64,000 nucleotides of DNA from Betaproteobacteria bacterium (GCA_016868315.1 VGHE01000005.1:133657-197656), one strand, 5' to 3'; shown: positions 1 to 9,486, counted from the first letter of the stretch. Notes: a model not told the origin generated them from the letters alone. Numbers and translations are program-made.

Positions 1-769
1 CGACTTGTGGTGTTCGACCTGGCGTACTCTCGAGGAGAGTATCGAGCTGCTCTACGACAGATGATTTTGAAATGACGAATGGAACACGCACAGCATCGGC
101 AAGCTTGGCTTGTTCAGCAGCAAACTCTTCACTTTCCAATTGGTCGGCAGGAACGAGAATGATGTGCATCTGTTTGGAGGAGTTCGTTGCAGCATCATTA
201 GCTGCTGCTGGTTCAGCCTTTGAATTGGTTGGAGCAGGTATTGCATGAGTCCGGCGTGTCAGCGAAGTCAATACAAAATGACCTCCCGCAAGAAGTTCAG
301 AAACACGACTCCCCTCCTTCAGCCAGGGTCGTGTTAACTGGGGCGCCGAGATAACGTTGAGCGAAAAAACAGCGACGTGCGAGAAAACAAGCACGGCCGC
401 GGGCAGGTACTTGATAATTTGAACTCTGATAAAATTTCCGCGACGCGATGATCGTAGCAACTGAAAATCAAGGTACTGGCGGCTCAACAAAAGAAGAACA
501 GATGCCGGAAGCGAAATGAGAACTCCCATCAGACCACTCAGTCCGACAAGCATCAGAGTTGTCCAAAACAGACGCCATTCCGAGAATAGGCCGCGGAATA
601 ATCTCAAATCCAGGGAGTCGGTGATCTTGCCATCAGCAACGAAAAGAACGAAGACAAGCGAAACGCCAATCCAGATGGCCACGGACAGGGAGACAAACCG
701 TGAGACCTGCTCAAAAAAAGCCAACACACCGCCACCCGGTGTATATTTTGAGCGCGTCCTGTAAACCAT
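1..769 (-). CDS. Membrane protein of unknown function, truncated by the left edge
   Basis: The reverse strand reads open from an ATG next to hutH through to the window edge, giving 256 codons with no stop, so the C-terminus is missing. The start has an AGGGG ribosome-binding site about 7 nt upstream. Three hydrophobic segments are visible (roughly residues 24-46, 70-97 and 120-140). A low-complexity Ala/Asn/Ser stretch follows near residues 180-197, and then a soluble part beginning around HIILVPADQ. Positive charges at the N-terminus (YRTRSK) suggest an inner-membrane protein with an N-terminal cytoplasmic tail. I do not recognise the family; the soluble tail could start an extracytoplasmic enzyme domain, but that is a guess. 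It is transcribed divergently from hutH. Confidence 0.75.
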   Translation of the reverse strand, partial: MVYRTRSKYTPGGGVLAFFEQVSRFVSLSVAIWIGVSLVFVLFVADGKITDSLDLRLFRGLFSEWRLFWTTLMLVGLSGLMGVLISLPASVLLLLSRQYLDFQLLRSSRRGNFIRVQIIKYLPAAVLVFSHVAVFSLNVISAPQLTRPWLKEGSRVSELLAGGHFVLTSLTRRTHAIPAPTNSKAEPAAANDAATNSSKQMHIILVPADQLESEEFAAEQAKLADAVRVPFVISKSSVVEQLDTLLESTPGRTPQV

Positions 770-837
770 TGTCGTTCCCCTGCAGGCTGTTGGAAATATA
801 CTAGCGATGGCAGGAAGAAACTTCAAAGAGGTAGGCC

Positions 838-2403
838 ATGTCAGGAAAAGACAAAACTGTAGCGGTTGACTCCCAGCCCGTGGTGCTCGATGGGTGCGCG
901 CTGAATATCGCACAAATCGTGCAAATCGCCCGACATTCCCGGCGGGTTGAACTTTCCCCCGATGCGCTGCGGAAAGTGCACGCTGCAAGGGCATGTGTGG
1001 AATCACGGGTGCAGAGCGGTGAAACTTTTTATGGCATCAATACAGGGTTCGGTGCTCTAGCCAACATCAAAATACCCAGCGATCATCTTCGGGAATTGCA
1101 AGTCAATCTCATCCGCTCACACGCCTGCGGCGTCGGACCTCGGCTTGAAACTGAGGTGGTGAGAGCCATTATGGCTCTCCGACTTCAAACCATGCTCCGT
1201 GGCAACTCTGGAGTGCGTGAAGAGACGCTCCGGCAAATGGAGTTTTTCCTCAACAACAACATCCATCCTGTAATCCCAAGCCAAGGCTCGGTCGGTGCAT
1301 GTGGTGACCTTGCACCTCTCGCGCATCTCGCTCTGGCGCTGATTGGCGAAGGTCAAGTCGAGTGGGAAGGCCAAACCCGCAAGACAGCGGAAGTGCTCGC
1401 CCAGCTCAAGCGCCCCGCGCTGAGCCCCGAAGCTAAGGAAGGCCTTTCTCTCATCAACGGAACTCAAGTTATGACCGCTGTTGGGGTACTTGCTCTTGCC
1501 ACGGCTGCACATCTTCTCTGCACGGCAGACATCACGCTTGCCATGTCGCTCGATGCAACCAAGGGAACGGCAACCGCATTTCGGGAAGAAATACAAAACG
1601 TGCGACCTCACAGCGGTCAACAGCGCGCTGCTGCCAATATGAGAAAAGTTCTTGCCGACGACGGCCTCCGCCTGAGTCATGCCGGATGTAAAAAGGTTCA
1701 AGACCCCTATTCCTTCCGATGCGCTCCTCAAGTTCATGGAGCGGCGCGTAACGCTTACGCTCATGTGCTCGAAACACTGCTCGTCGAGACCAATTCAAGC
1801 ACCGACAACCCGCTGGTTTTTCCTGAAAGCAATGAAATCCTCAGCGGTGGCAATTTCCACGGCGAGCCGGTTGCCATGGTGCTCGACTATCTCGCAATTG
1901 CAATGGCTGAAGTGGCGAGCATTTCCGAGCGTCGCATCGACAAGCTCGTGAACCCACATATGAGCGGGCTTCCGCCTTTCCTTATGAAAGAGTCCGGTTT
2001 GAACTCGGGCTTCATGATTCCACATGTCGTCGCAGCTGCGCTTGTCAGTGAAAACAAAGTGCACTGCCACCCAGCATCGGTGGACACCATTCCCACGTCA
2101 GCCGAGCAAGAAGACCATGTCAGTATGGGCATGACCTCAGCTCTCAAAATGCAGAGAGTCCTGAACAACACAGCGCGTGTTCTAGCCATCGAATCGTTGG
2201 CTGCAGCGCAGGGGCTCGAGTTTCATAAACCACTCCAAGGTGGTTTGGGGGTGCGAGCCGCCTATGATTTCGTAAGGCAATGTTCTGAAAAGCTCGACCA
2301 AGATCGCGCACTGGCCGACGACATCGAGCTCATGGCTGAAGCCATTTTCACGGGAACATTCCGGCGACACGTTGAAGCAGTGGTTGGGGAATTAGACGTT
2401 TGA
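838..2403 (+). CDS. hutH: Histidine ammonia-lyase with a Cys in the MIO tripeptide
   Basis: Non-oxidative deamination of L-histidine to trans-urocanate in the cytoplasm, the first step of histidine degradation. The 521-residue length fits the family. Family blocks are clear: YGINTGFG near residues 63-70 (catalytic Tyr), GSVGACGDLAPLAH around 151-164, QDPYSFRCAPQVHG, SGGNFHGEP, and the HAL-type ending TSAEQEDHVSMG. The tripeptide that cyclises into the MIO electrophile is normally Ala-Ser-Gly; here it is Ala154-Cys155-Gly156 (codon TGT). The ATG has an AGAGG ribosome-binding site. No hutU, hutI or hutG lies nearby, so the rest of the pathway, if present, is elsewhere. The downstream methyltransferase start overlaps the stop codon. 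Assignment as HAL rather than another aromatic amino acid lyase rests on the C-terminal blocks. Confidence 0.95.
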   Translation: MSGKDKTVAVDSQPVVLDGCALNIAQIVQIARHSRRVELSPDALRKVHAARACVESRVQSGETFYGINTGFGALANIKIPSDHLRELQVNLIRSHACGVGPRLETEVVRAIMALRLQTMLRGNSGVREETLRQMEFFLNNNIHPVIPSQGSVGACGDLAPLAHLALALIGEGQVEWEGQTRKTAEVLAQLKRPALSPEAKEGLSLINGTQVMTAVGVLALATAAHLLCTADITLAMSLDATKGTATAFREEIQNVRPHSGQQRAAANMRKVLADDGLRLSHAGCKKVQDPYSFRCAPQVHGAARNAYAHVLETLLVETNSSTDNPLVFPESNEILSGGNFHGEPVAMVLDYLAIAMAEVASISERRIDKLVNPHMSGLPPFLMKESGLNSGFMIPHVVAAALVSENKVHCHPASVDTIPTSAEQEDHVSMGMTSALKMQRVLNNTARVLAIESLAAAQGLEFHKPLQGGLGVRAAYDFVRQCSEKLDQDRALADDIELMAEAIFTGTFRRHVEAVVGELDV

Positions 2404-3590
2404 AAAAAGCTCACAGCAAAAAAACCAACTCAACACCAGCAAGCTCATTCGGTTCAGAGGCATTAATTGAACGCCTCGAGCGCCTCAGCCAGGCTTCCTC
2501 GGGGAATCACCAGAGCTGGATGATTCAGCTGAGCCCAGAAACCAAGACACTCTGGGAAAGAGATTTTCTCGCAACGCTGAAACCCGAAAAATCAACATTT
2601 CCCTTGGGTGGTGATTTTTATACTCTCACCTTTCATTCACCCCTCTCGAGTGCAGCGCTGCTTGGAACCATATTTCCGCGCTGGTGTTGTCCATTACAGC
2701 ACCAATGGCCAGTGAATCCGCGTTCGGAAAAATTTGTTGAACGTGCGGCCGCTGGAATCCAACACAAACTCGGACTGAGCTGGTCACAGCTGCAAATCTT
2801 GTCCACGTCGCCGGAACTGAAGCGTATTGCCGTTGGCCTCAAGGGTCGCCTGCTTCAAATGCAAATGAGTCAGCAACCCCACGACCAAAACGTCTTGGTT
2901 GTTCTCGTCCATGCCAAGGGTATTTGTGCTGGACTCAGTACCGGAGCTATTGAATTGGGAAGTGCTCTTTCTGGGGGGCTCGGATTCCTAAAAAACCCCA
3001 AAGACCAGCCTTCCACTGCGCAGGCAACGCAAAATGCACAAACCACCGAAACAGACCAAAGCCACCCAGCAAAACCCGAGCGAACAAGCAGAGCCGCTGG
3101 AAAAATCACCGAAGTCCTAATGCTTCTTAAAGAACTCGGTATCAGCAGCACAGACTTCCCTACATGGCTTGAATTGGGTGCTGCGCCGGGAGGAATGACT
3201 CAGGAGTTGGTGAACTGGGGAGCTCAAGTCACAGCAGTCGATTTGGCCGAACTTGCACCCCATATGGTTAAAAATCCGAAAGTCACCTTGTGGAAAATGA
3301 ACGCAAATGAGATCCGTTCAGCAGAAAAATTTAGTGCAATTCTCTGTGACATGAACGGTCCAACGCAAAACTCAGCTCAAATCGTCGCGCATTTGTTGGG
3401 AACACTATTGCCAGGAAGCCTGCTGATTCACACTTTGAAAGTCACACAACTCAACTTGTTAAAGAACTCCATCGAAGCTGTGTGTGCGCTCTTTGAGGAG
3501 CAGGGTGCAAGGGTTCTTGCCGTGCGCCATCTTTTCCACAACCGCACAGAAGTCACAGTCATTGCAGTCAAACTGCGAGCGCATGCCTGA
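2400..3590 (+). CDS. FtsJ/RlmM-like SAM-dependent rRNA methyltransferase
   Basis: Predicted S-adenosylmethionine-dependent 2'-O-methyltransferase of the FtsJ (RrmJ) fold, most like RlmM, which modifies 23S rRNA in E. coli. The C-terminal half carries the SAM-binding motif LGAAPGG (residues 259-265), an acidic strand end AVDLAEL, a CDMNGP motif at the catalytic-site position and a late IHTLKV strand. The first 230 residues are a poorly conserved extension, with a Gln/Thr/Lys-rich linker near residues 205-230. Translation appears to start at a TTG overlapping the hutH stop, with GGGGA upstream; no ATG lies close by. Coupling to hutH suggests co-transcription but gives no functional link. The exact rRNA target is not readable from sequence. 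Confidence 0.75.
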   Translation: MKKAHSKKTNSTPASSFGSEALIERLERLSQASSGNHQSWMIQLSPETKTLWERDFLATLKPEKSTFPLGGDFYTLTFHSPLSSAALLGTIFPRWCCPLQHQWPVNPRSEKFVERAAAGIQHKLGLSWSQLQILSTSPELKRIAVGLKGRLLQMQMSQQPHDQNVLVVLVHAKGICAGLSTGAIELGSALSGGLGFLKNPKDQPSTAQATQNAQTTETDQSHPAKPERTSRAAGKITEVLMLLKELGISSTDFPTWLELGAAPGGMTQELVNWGAQVTAVDLAELAPHMVKNPKVTLWKMNANEIRSAEKFSAILCDMNGPTQNSAQIVAHLLGTLLPGSLLIHTLKVTQLNLLKNSIEAVCALFEEQGARVLAVRHLFHNRTEVTVIAVKLRAHA

Positions 3591-3604
3591 ATACTTCCAG
3601 AAAC

Positions 3605-3634
3605 AAAAAAACCCACCGGAAGGTGGGTTTTTTT
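3605..3634. terminator. Bidirectional intrinsic terminator
   Basis: A 7-bp GC-rich stem (ACCCACC / GGTGGGT) with a GGAA loop is flanked by A-runs on one side and T-runs on the other. It can therefore terminate both the methyltransferase transcript from the left and the long ribosomal cluster that ends with rplQ on the right. It sits between the two convergent genes. Confidence 0.9.
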
Positions 3635-3723
3635 GTTGCAAGCGCCACCACGCGGTCAGCGTGGTCACAGCAACATGGCCTTCTCAACGACGCAACCGGT
3701 TTCCCTCAGCGCCGCTCGACCAA

Positions 3724-4101
3724 TTACTTCGCCTCGGGAGCCTTCACTTCGTCAACAAGCTCAATCAACGCACGGCGCGCGTGGTCGCCAGGGCGGAAGC
3801 CCAGCTTGAGAATACGAGTGAAACCACCCGGACGAGTTCCCGTAGAAGGAGCAACTTCCTTGAACAAACGAGTCACAACTTCTGCACCGTAAAGACGCGC
3901 TGCCGCAATTCTGCGGTTCGCAACTGAGTCTTTGCGTGCGAGGGTGATCAAAGGTTCAACAACGCCGCGCAACTCTTTCGCACGCTCAACTGTAGTCTCA
4001 ATACGACCCGTTGAGAGCAGCTGCGTTGCGAGACCACGGAGAAGAGCTTTACGCTCTGTCGCGTTGCGGTTCAGCTTTCTGTATCCAAAACGATGTCTCA
4101 T
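3724..4101 (-). CDS. rplQ: 50S ribosomal protein L17
   Basis: Large-subunit protein near the peptide exit tunnel. The N-terminus [19 protein letters not shown] and the [13 protein letters not shown] block are diagnostic. It has 125 residues, the normal bacterial length. It is the last gene of the alpha-operon part, 17 nt after rpoA, and is followed by the intrinsic terminator about 90 bp downstream. Confidence 0.98.
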   Translation of the reverse strand: MRHRFGYRKLNRNATERKALLRGLATQLLSTGRIETTVERAKELRGVVEPLITLARKDSVANRRIAAARLYGAEVVTRLFKEVAPSTGTRPGGFTRILKLGFRPGDHARRALIELVDEVKAPEAK

Positions 4102-4118
4102 CGCACATTCCTACCTTT

Positions 4119-5120
4119 TTATGCCTTAAATTCACGCTCGCGCAGACGGGCAGGATCAAATCCTTCGATCTTCATACCAAGATGGAGACCCATTTCTGCG
4201 AGAATGTCTTTGATCTCGTTCAAAGTCTTGCGGCCGAAGTTCTTGGTCTTGAGCATTTCGGATTCGCTCCGCATGACAAGTTCACCAATATACCGAATTC
4301 CAGCATTTTCAAGACAATTTGCTGCGCGTACAGAAAGTTCTAGTTCGTCCACAGACTTGTAGAGACTTTCGTTCACACGAGCGTCGACCGTCACAGCCTC
4401 AGCCACAGGAGCTTCTTCATCAGCTTCCTGGAAGTTGATGAAGACAGAGATTTGATCCTTAAGAATCTTGGCTGAGTAAGCCAATGCGTCTTCAGGAGAA
4501 ACCGCACCGTTGGTGCTAACTTCAATCATCAACTTGTTGAAGTCCGAACGCTGACCCAAGCGTGTTTCCGTCACGGAGAAGCTCACCCGACGAACAGGCG
4601 AGAAAACCGCATCGAGAGGAATCACGCCCACGGGCAAGCCCGCTTCTTTGATGAGCTCGCTCGTCACGTAGCCCTTGCCTGCGCGAATGTGGAGCTCGGC
4701 TTTGAAACGGCCGCCCGCACCCACCGTGCAGATGACCTGCTCGGGGTCGAGAACCCGCAGAGAACCATCGGCTTCGATGTCTGCACCCGTGACAACTTTT
4801 GGACCCACGACGTCGATTGTGGCGACTTTTTCAGTCTCACCATCGAGCCAAACGCCAAGTGCTTTGAGGTTCAGAACGATTTCGGTGACGTCTTCGGAGA
4901 CATCAGGAACCGTTGAAAACTCATGCTCAACGCCTTCAATTTTCAACCCAACCACGGCTGCGCCCTGAAGCGACGACAACAGAACGCGTCGCAGTGCATT
5001 GCCGAGAGTCGTTCCAAAACCACGCTCAAGAGGCTTCGCGATGAAACGACCAAACACACGGGTGACATCTTCTTTTTCAATAAACTGTGGCTTTACAAGC
5101 GCTTTCCAGTTGCTCTGCAT
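4119..5120 (-). CDS. rpoA: RNA polymerase alpha subunit
   Basis: Assembly platform and upstream-element/activator contact of RNA polymerase. The N-terminal dimerisation domain has [22 protein letters not shown]. The alpha-CTD (about residues 255-325) has [16 protein letters not shown] and [15 protein letters not shown]. The 333-residue length is typical. I place the start at the ATG rather than the TTG one codon upstream; both lie behind a GGGG ribosome-binding site. It sits between rpsD and rplQ as in most bacteria. Confidence 0.98.
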   Translation of the reverse strand: MQSNWKALVKPQFIEKEDVTRVFGRFIAKPLERGFGTTLGNALRRVLLSSLQGAAVVGLKIEGVEHEFSTVPDVSEDVTEIVLNLKALGVWLDGETEKVATIDVVGPKVVTGADIEADGSLRVLDPEQVICTVGAGGRFKAELHIRAGKGYVTSELIKEAGLPVGVIPLDAVFSPVRRVSFSVTETRLGQRSDFNKLMIEVSTNGAVSPEDALAYSAKILKDQISVFINFQEADEEAPVAEAVTVDARVNESLYKSVDELELSVRAANCLENAGIRYIGELVMRSESEMLKTKNFGRKTLNEIKDILAEMGLHLGMKIEGFDPARLREREFKA

Positions 5121-5170
5121 CAATTACCCCGTCCCAATTTCAAACGAACGCACGTTCAGTGCGCTACGTG

Positions 5171-5803
5171 TTACTTAGAGTAAAGCTCGACGACCATCTG
5201 CTCGCGTGCAGGGACAGAGATGTCCTCACGAGCAGGTTTAGCCAGGACCTCACCTGTGAAGCTGGAATGATCCCACTTCAACCAGGCTGGAGCACCATGA
5301 CCTTCACGCTTGGTCGCTTCAAGAGCTGCCAACACGGGCGCCATGTTACGGCTTCCTTCCGCCAAAGTCACCTTGTCACCAACCTTGAGAACTGCGGAGG
5401 GGATGTTTACCCGCTTGCCGTTCACGAGGATGTGGTTGTGACGAACAACCTGGCGTGCGCCGTTACGGCTCGCTGCGAGGCCGAGACGATACACAACGGA
5501 GTCAAGACGGAGTTCGAGACCCTGGAGCAGGAGCTCACCCGTTTTACCCTTCTTCTGGGCTGCCTTTTCAAACATGCCGCGGAATTGCTTCTCGAGAATT
5601 CCGTACATGCGACGCAGCTTCTGCTTTTCACGCAGCTGATTTCCGTAGTCGGAAAGCTTGGCGCGACGAGCACCATGCTGACCAGGAGCGGACTTGCGCT
5701 TATCTACAGCGCACTTATCTGTATAGCAGCGATCGCCCTTGAGATAGAGCTTCACGCCCTCCCGACGACACAATCTACAACTTGGACCAATATAACGAGC
5801 CAC
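5171..5803 (-). CDS. rpsD: 30S ribosomal protein S4 (zinc-ligand form)
   Basis: Primary 16S rRNA-binding assembly protein. The N-terminus MARYIGPSCRLCRREG, with a CxxC pair and further cysteines (RCYTDKC), gives the Cys4 zinc-binding version of S4. The S4 RNA-binding domain follows (LDSVVYRLGLAASRNGARQ, HNHILVNGKRVNIPS). It has 210 residues. Together with the cysteine forms of S14 and L36 encoded nearby, it indicates that this genome uses the zinc-containing paralogues here. Confidence 0.98.
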   Translation of the reverse strand: MARYIGPSCRLCRREGVKLYLKGDRCYTDKCAVDKRKSAPGQHGARRAKLSDYGNQLREKQKLRRMYGILEKQFRGMFEKAAQKKGKTGELLLQGLELRLDSVVYRLGLAASRNGARQVVRHNHILVNGKRVNIPSAVLKVGDKVTLAEGSRNMAPVLAALEATKREGHGAPAWLKWDHSSFTGEVLAKPAREDISVPAREQMVVELYSK

Positions 5804-5822
5804 GGTTTAATCTCCAATTCAA

Positions 5823-6212
5823 TTAGACGCGACGACGCTTGGGAGGACGGCAACCATTGTGTGGAATGGGTGTTTCATCCTTGATGAGCGTGACCTTCAT
5901 ACCTGTTGCAGAAATTGCACGGATTGCAGACTCACGACCAGAGCCTGGACCCGTAACGACCACAGAGCACGAACGCATGCCACTTTCCATGGCTTTGCGC
6001 GCTGCATCTTCAGCCGCCATTTGCGCAGCGAAAGGCGTGCTGCGGCGCGAGCCCTTGAAGCCCTTGCTGCCTGCGCTCGACCAGGTGACAACATCACCAT
6101 TCACATCTGCGAAAGTAATGATTGTATTATTGAAGCTTGCCGAAATCGTCGCGATTCCGACGGGAACATTGCGCTTAACGCGCTTTTTCTTGGTAACAAC
6201 AGCCTTGTTCAT
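5823..6212 (-). CDS. rpsK: 30S ribosomal protein S11
   Basis: Platform protein of the small subunit near the mRNA exit. Recognised by [42 protein letters not shown] and the C-terminal [16 protein letters not shown]. It has 129 residues, normal length. A short Lys/Arg-rich N-terminal arm is present. It lies 23 nt after rpsM. Confidence 0.98.
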   Translation of the reverse strand: MNKAVVTKKKRVKRNVPVGIATISASFNNTIITFADVNGDVVTWSSAGSKGFKGSRRSTPFAAQMAAEDAARKAMESGMRSCSVVVTGPGSGRESAIRAISATGMKVTLIKDETPIPHNGCRPPKRRRV

Positions 6213-6235
6213 ACTTTACTCACTTCAGCTGGCGA

Positions 6236-6604
6236 TTATTTCTTCTTGTTCGCAACAGTCTTCTTCGGACCCTTGCGTGTACGTGCGTTCGTCTTGGTTC
6301 TCTGTCCACGAGCTGGCAGCCCGCGACGATGGCGAAGACCACGATAGCAACCGAGATCCATCAAACGCTTAACGTTCGACTGAACCATGCGACGCAAATC
6401 GCCTTCAACCGTGAGCGCTCCATCGATGGCCTTACGGATCTGGTTGACTTGGTCGTCGTTCAGCTCCTGTGCCCGGATGTCGCGGCTAATAGAAAGACTG
6501 TCAAGAAGCTTTTGAGCTGTCTTGCGGCCAATTCCATAAATATAAGTCAGAGACACTTCAATCCGCTTGTTACGCGGAATATCTACACCGGCAATACGTG
6601 CCAC
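6236..6604 (-). CDS. rpsM: 30S ribosomal protein S13
   Basis: Head protein contacting the P-site tRNA and 50S bridges. The N-terminus [14 protein letters not shown], the helix-two-turn-helix segment [15 protein letters not shown] and the C-terminal [21 protein letters not shown] are diagnostic. The start is GTG, preceded by a GGGGG ribosome-binding site. It has 122 residues with a lysine-rich tail. Confidence 0.98.
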   Translation of the reverse strand: MARIAGVDIPRNKRIEVSLTYIYGIGRKTAQKLLDSLSISRDIRAQELNDDQVNQIRKAIDGALTVEGDLRRMVQSNVKRLMDLGCYRGLRHRRGLPARGQRTKTNARTRKGPKKTVANKKK

Positions 6605-6622
6605 GGAATACCCCCAAAAACC

Positions 6623-6736
6623 TTAACCTTGGCGTTGCTTATGTTTCTTAATAGAGCAAATCACCCGAACAATACCTTCCCGACGAATGACTTTGCACTT
6701 GTCGCAGATAGGCTTAACGCTCGCACGAACCTTCAT
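6623..6736 (-). CDS. rpmJ: 50S ribosomal protein L36 (zinc form)
   Basis: A 37-codon gene between infA and rpsM. The product begins [19 protein letters not shown] and ends IKKHKQRQG, which is unmistakable L36. The C-C-C-H zinc ligands are retained (Cys11, Cys14, the third Cys and the His of KKHK). A GAGGT ribosome-binding site precedes the ATG. This position is conserved in most bacterial spc/alpha clusters. Confidence 0.97.
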   Translation of the reverse strand: MKVRASVKPICDKCKVIRREGIVRVICSIKKHKQRQG

Positions 6737-6760
6737 AACTACCTCACAAAACCAAAAAAC

Positions 6761-6979
6761 TTACTTCGCGCGGAAAACAATCCGACCGCGTTGGAGATCG
6801 TATGGACTTAGCTCAACCTTCACGCGGTCACCCGGCAAAATGTTGATAAAGTTCATTCTCATCTTTCCAGACACATGAGCCAGAACAATATGTCCATTTT
6901 CGAGCGCAACCCGAAACATGTTGTTCGGAAGCTTCTCGGCGACAGTACCCTCTACCTCAATTCGATCATCACGTTCCAT
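6761..6979 (-). CDS. infA: Translation initiation factor IF-1
   Basis: Single OB-fold factor that occupies the 30S A site during initiation. The start is the ATG giving [19 protein letters not shown], 72 residues, the canonical size, with a GGTGGG ribosome-binding site about 7 nt upstream. A longer in-frame extension upstream was discarded. Conserved blocks: [23 protein letters not shown] and [13 protein letters not shown]. It lies directly between adk and rpmJ; the methionine aminopeptidase gene (map) often found between adk and infA is missing. Confidence 0.97.
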   Translation of the reverse strand: MERDDRIEVEGTVAEKLPNNMFRVALENGHIVLAHVSGKMRMNFINILPGDRVKVELSPYDLQRGRIVFRAK

Positions 6980-7049
6980 ACACATCCCACCAATGACCGA
7001 AGTCCGATGCGCCAAGTCGCTAACGCAAAATTAGCGAACCGGCAACAAC

Positions 7050-7715
7050 TCACTTCAGTTTTTTCGTTATGACTGCAGCCACGTCCAGGTACACCATTTC
7101 AGGATCGCGCTGGGCATCGAGTCGATGCAGCAGACCCTGTCTTTGGTAATCCCCCGAAACTGGTGCAGTTTCCGCTTCATACACGCCCAAACGCTTGGCC
7201 ACAGCTGCTGGCTCATCGTCTTTGCGGCGTGCATATGAGTGAGTGGCTCCACAGGAAGCGCAGGATGAGGGGGCTAAACCCTCAGCATTCCCCGAGACCA
7301 CTGCTGAACACTTTTGGCAAGTCCATCGGTTGCTTAGTCGTGCGACCAAAACATCCTTGGAGACCTCAAAATCAATTGCCGCGTCGACTTTGAGATTCAA
7401 CTTGAGAAGAACTTCGTCCAAAATTCGAACTTGACTTAAATTACGCGGTACGCCGTCAAGAAGCAGAGAATTCTTTCCGGCTTCTTTAGCGCGCACCAGC
7501 GTTCCATGACAGCATTCAAATAGGGTCTGGTCGTCGACCAACGAGCCGGACTCTACGATTGCCTTCACCTTCTGACCCAATGCTGAGCCAGACTTAATTT
7601 CCTCGCGGAGCAGAGCCCCTGTTGAGATATGCGCAGCACCCAATCGGCTAGCGACCAAAGCAGCCTGGGTGCCTTTTCCAGCCCCAGGTGCACCCAACAA
7701 GACAAACACCTTCAC
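7050..7715 (-). CDS. adk: Adenylate kinase with a four-cysteine LID
   Basis: ATP + AMP to 2 ADP, nucleotide homeostasis in the cytoplasm. The P-loop is GAPGAGKGT (residues 8-16). The LID contains Cys133, Cys136, Cys152 and Cys155 in two CxxC pairs, so it is a structural-zinc type as in many Gram-positives and delta-type proteobacteria. The family block DGFPR is DGVPRNLSQ here, and RKDDEPAAVAKRL matches the RxDDxxxxxxxRL motif. It has 221 residues. The start overlaps the secY stop by 4 nt (ATGA), implying translational coupling. Confidence 0.96.
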   Translation of the reverse strand: MKVFVLLGAPGAGKGTQAALVASRLGAAHISTGALLREEIKSGSALGQKVKAIVESGSLVDDQTLFECCHGTLVRAKEAGKNSLLLDGVPRNLSQVRILDEVLLKLNLKVDAAIDFEVSKDVLVARLSNRWTCQKCSAVVSGNAEGLAPSSCASCGATHSYARRKDDEPAAVAKRLGVYEAETAPVSGDYQRQGLLHRLDAQRDPEMVYLDVAAVITKKLK

Positions 7716-9046
7716 GTTGGGCTCCGTTCCGTTGTGGGACCAAACTTCGGCTCAGCCGAAGTGTCCTTGCCTGAGAACAGAAGCGAATCGTAGCGTTGTG
7801 TCGCCAACTGTGCGCTAACCTGCCGAACGGTTTCAAGAGCGACGCCCACTACGATGAGCAAACTCGTTCCACCGACGAACAACGACTCGGAGAAGCCACC
7901 CGTAACAACCTGGGGAATCAAACACACCAGGTTCATGTACAGAGCACCTGCGAGAGTCAGCCGGGTCACCACCATATCCAATGCCTCGGCGGTTTCCGTG
8001 CCCGGACGAATTCCTGGGATGTATGCGTTCTGCTTCTTCAGATTCTCAGCAATGTCGTCCGGCTTGAACGTAATTGAAGTGTAGAAATAGCAGAAGAACA
8101 ACACGAGGAATGCAAACAAAACATTGTGCAACCACTGATTCGGGTACAACGCCGCCATCCAAGGACTTTCGGAGCGACCGAAAAAACCACCAAAAGAAAG
8201 CGGTACCGCAAGAATAGTACTTCCAAAAATAGCCGGAATAACACCTGCCATATTCACCTTCAAAGGAAGGTGCGTCGATTGGCCTGACATCACACGGTTA
8301 CCCACCAATCGCTTCGCATAATGCACAGCGATCTTTCGGTAGCTCTGCTCGATGAACGCAATTCCAAAGACCGTGGCCACCAGAAAGACCAAGAAGCCCA
8401 AAGCGGTCACAACAGTCATGGTGTTTTCGCGCAACGCGACTACAACAGCTCCCAACCCACTTGGAAAATAGGCGACGATACCTGCAAAAATAATGAGAGA
8501 GGTGCCGTTTCCGATGCCCTTCTCGGTGATTTGCTCACCAAGCCACATCACGAAACAGGTACCACTTGTCAGAAGAAGTGCAGCAAGAATTCTGAATGAA
8601 AATCCGGGATCAAGAACCGCAGCACCTGCCGCAGTTTCCGGAGCACTCTCGAGCGCAGTTGCGGCCAGGTAACCCTGGAGCACTGCGATGACAACCGCCA
8701 AAGTGCGTGTGATGCGGTTGATTTTCTGCCGCCCCACTCCGCCTTCTTTCTGCAGCTGTTCAAGCGAAGGAACCACCACAGTCATCAACTGGATGATAAT
8801 GCTTGCCGAGATATAGGGCATGATGCCCAACGCGAAAATCGAAAACTGGTTGAGGGCTCCACCTGAAAACATGTTCAACATTTTCAGAAGGCCGCCCGAA
8901 TTCTGGCTGGCGAGTTCCACGAGCGCTTTGGTGTTCACCCCCGGAGTCGGAATGTGCACGCCCAAACGAAAAACCAACAAAGCCATCAGAGTGAACAACA
9001 CTCTTTTCAACAATAAGTTCTCACCGCTTTCTTCGGCAAGTGCCAT
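7712..9046 (-). CDS. secY: Preprotein translocase subunit SecY
   Basis: Central channel of the Sec translocon in the inner membrane. It has 444 residues and about ten hydrophobic segments. The N-terminal VLFTLMALLVFRLGVHIPTPGV block is diagnostic, as are the plug-region GGALNQFSIFALGIMPYISASI and PGIRPGTETAEALD. The position between rplO and adk is the standard spc-operon arrangement. The partner gene secE is not in its usual place upstream of rplK. Confidence 0.98.
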   Translation of the reverse strand: MALAEESGENLLLKRVLFTLMALLVFRLGVHIPTPGVNTKALVELASQNSGGLLKMLNMFSGGALNQFSIFALGIMPYISASIIIQLMTVVVPSLEQLQKEGGVGRQKINRITRTLAVVIAVLQGYLAATALESAPETAAGAAVLDPGFSFRILAALLLTSGTCFVMWLGEQITEKGIGNGTSLIIFAGIVAYFPSGLGAVVVALRENTMTVVTALGFLVFLVATVFGIAFIEQSYRKIAVHYAKRLVGNRVMSGQSTHLPLKVNMAGVIPAIFGSTILAVPLSFGGFFGRSESPWMAALYPNQWLHNVLFAFLVLFFCYFYTSITFKPDDIAENLKKQNAYIPGIRPGTETAEALDMVVTRLTLAGALYMNLVCLIPQVVTGGFSESLFVGGTSLLIVVGVALETVRQVSAQLATQRYDSLLFSGKDTSAEPKFGPTTERSPT

Positions 9047-9053
9047 CGCGTCC

Positions 9054-9476
9054 TTACTCCTCGATCTTTACGCCAGCGGCGCCGAGTTTTTCGCGTGTAG
9101 TCCCTGACACGCGGATGGATTTCACGACCTTGAGCGACTTTGGAACATCGCCCACGGACAGGAGCTTCACAATCGCCTTCTCACCGGCAACGTTAACTCC
9201 GTCAAGCACACCAGCCTCAATGTAAGGCTCTACGTCGCGGAGATTCAGTGCAAACACTTCAATGGCATGCACGTTAGTGAAGCCACGCTTGGGAAGACGA
9301 CGGTAAAGAGGGGTCTGACCGCCTTCAAAACCAGGGCGAATTCCGCCACCAGCGCGAGCCGTTTGACCCTTACCACCGCGTCCACCGGTTTTACCGAGAC
9401 CACTTCCAGGTCCACGGCCGAGGCGACGTCTATCTTTGGTAGCGCCATCATTGGGGCGCAAATCTTGCATTCTCAC
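9054..9476 (-). CDS. rplO: 50S ribosomal protein L15
   Basis: Late-assembling large-subunit protein. The glycine/arginine-rich arm RRLGRGPGSGLGKTGGRGGKGQ and GFEGGQTPLYRRLPKRGF are diagnostic. It has 140 residues. Seven nucleotides separate it from secY, consistent with coupled expression. Confidence 0.98.
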   Translation of the reverse strand: MRMQDLRPNDGATKDRRRLGRGPGSGLGKTGGRGGKGQTARAGGGIRPGFEGGQTPLYRRLPKRGFTNVHAIEVFALNLRDVEPYIEAGVLDGVNVAGEKAIVKLLSVGDVPKSLKVVKSIRVSGTTREKLGAAGVKIEE

Positions 9477-9486
9477 AATTCACCTC

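Noticed and set aside
1117-1764. A 215-codon open frame opposite hutH
   Set aside because: Entirely antisense to a clearly conserved enzyme and without recognisable features.
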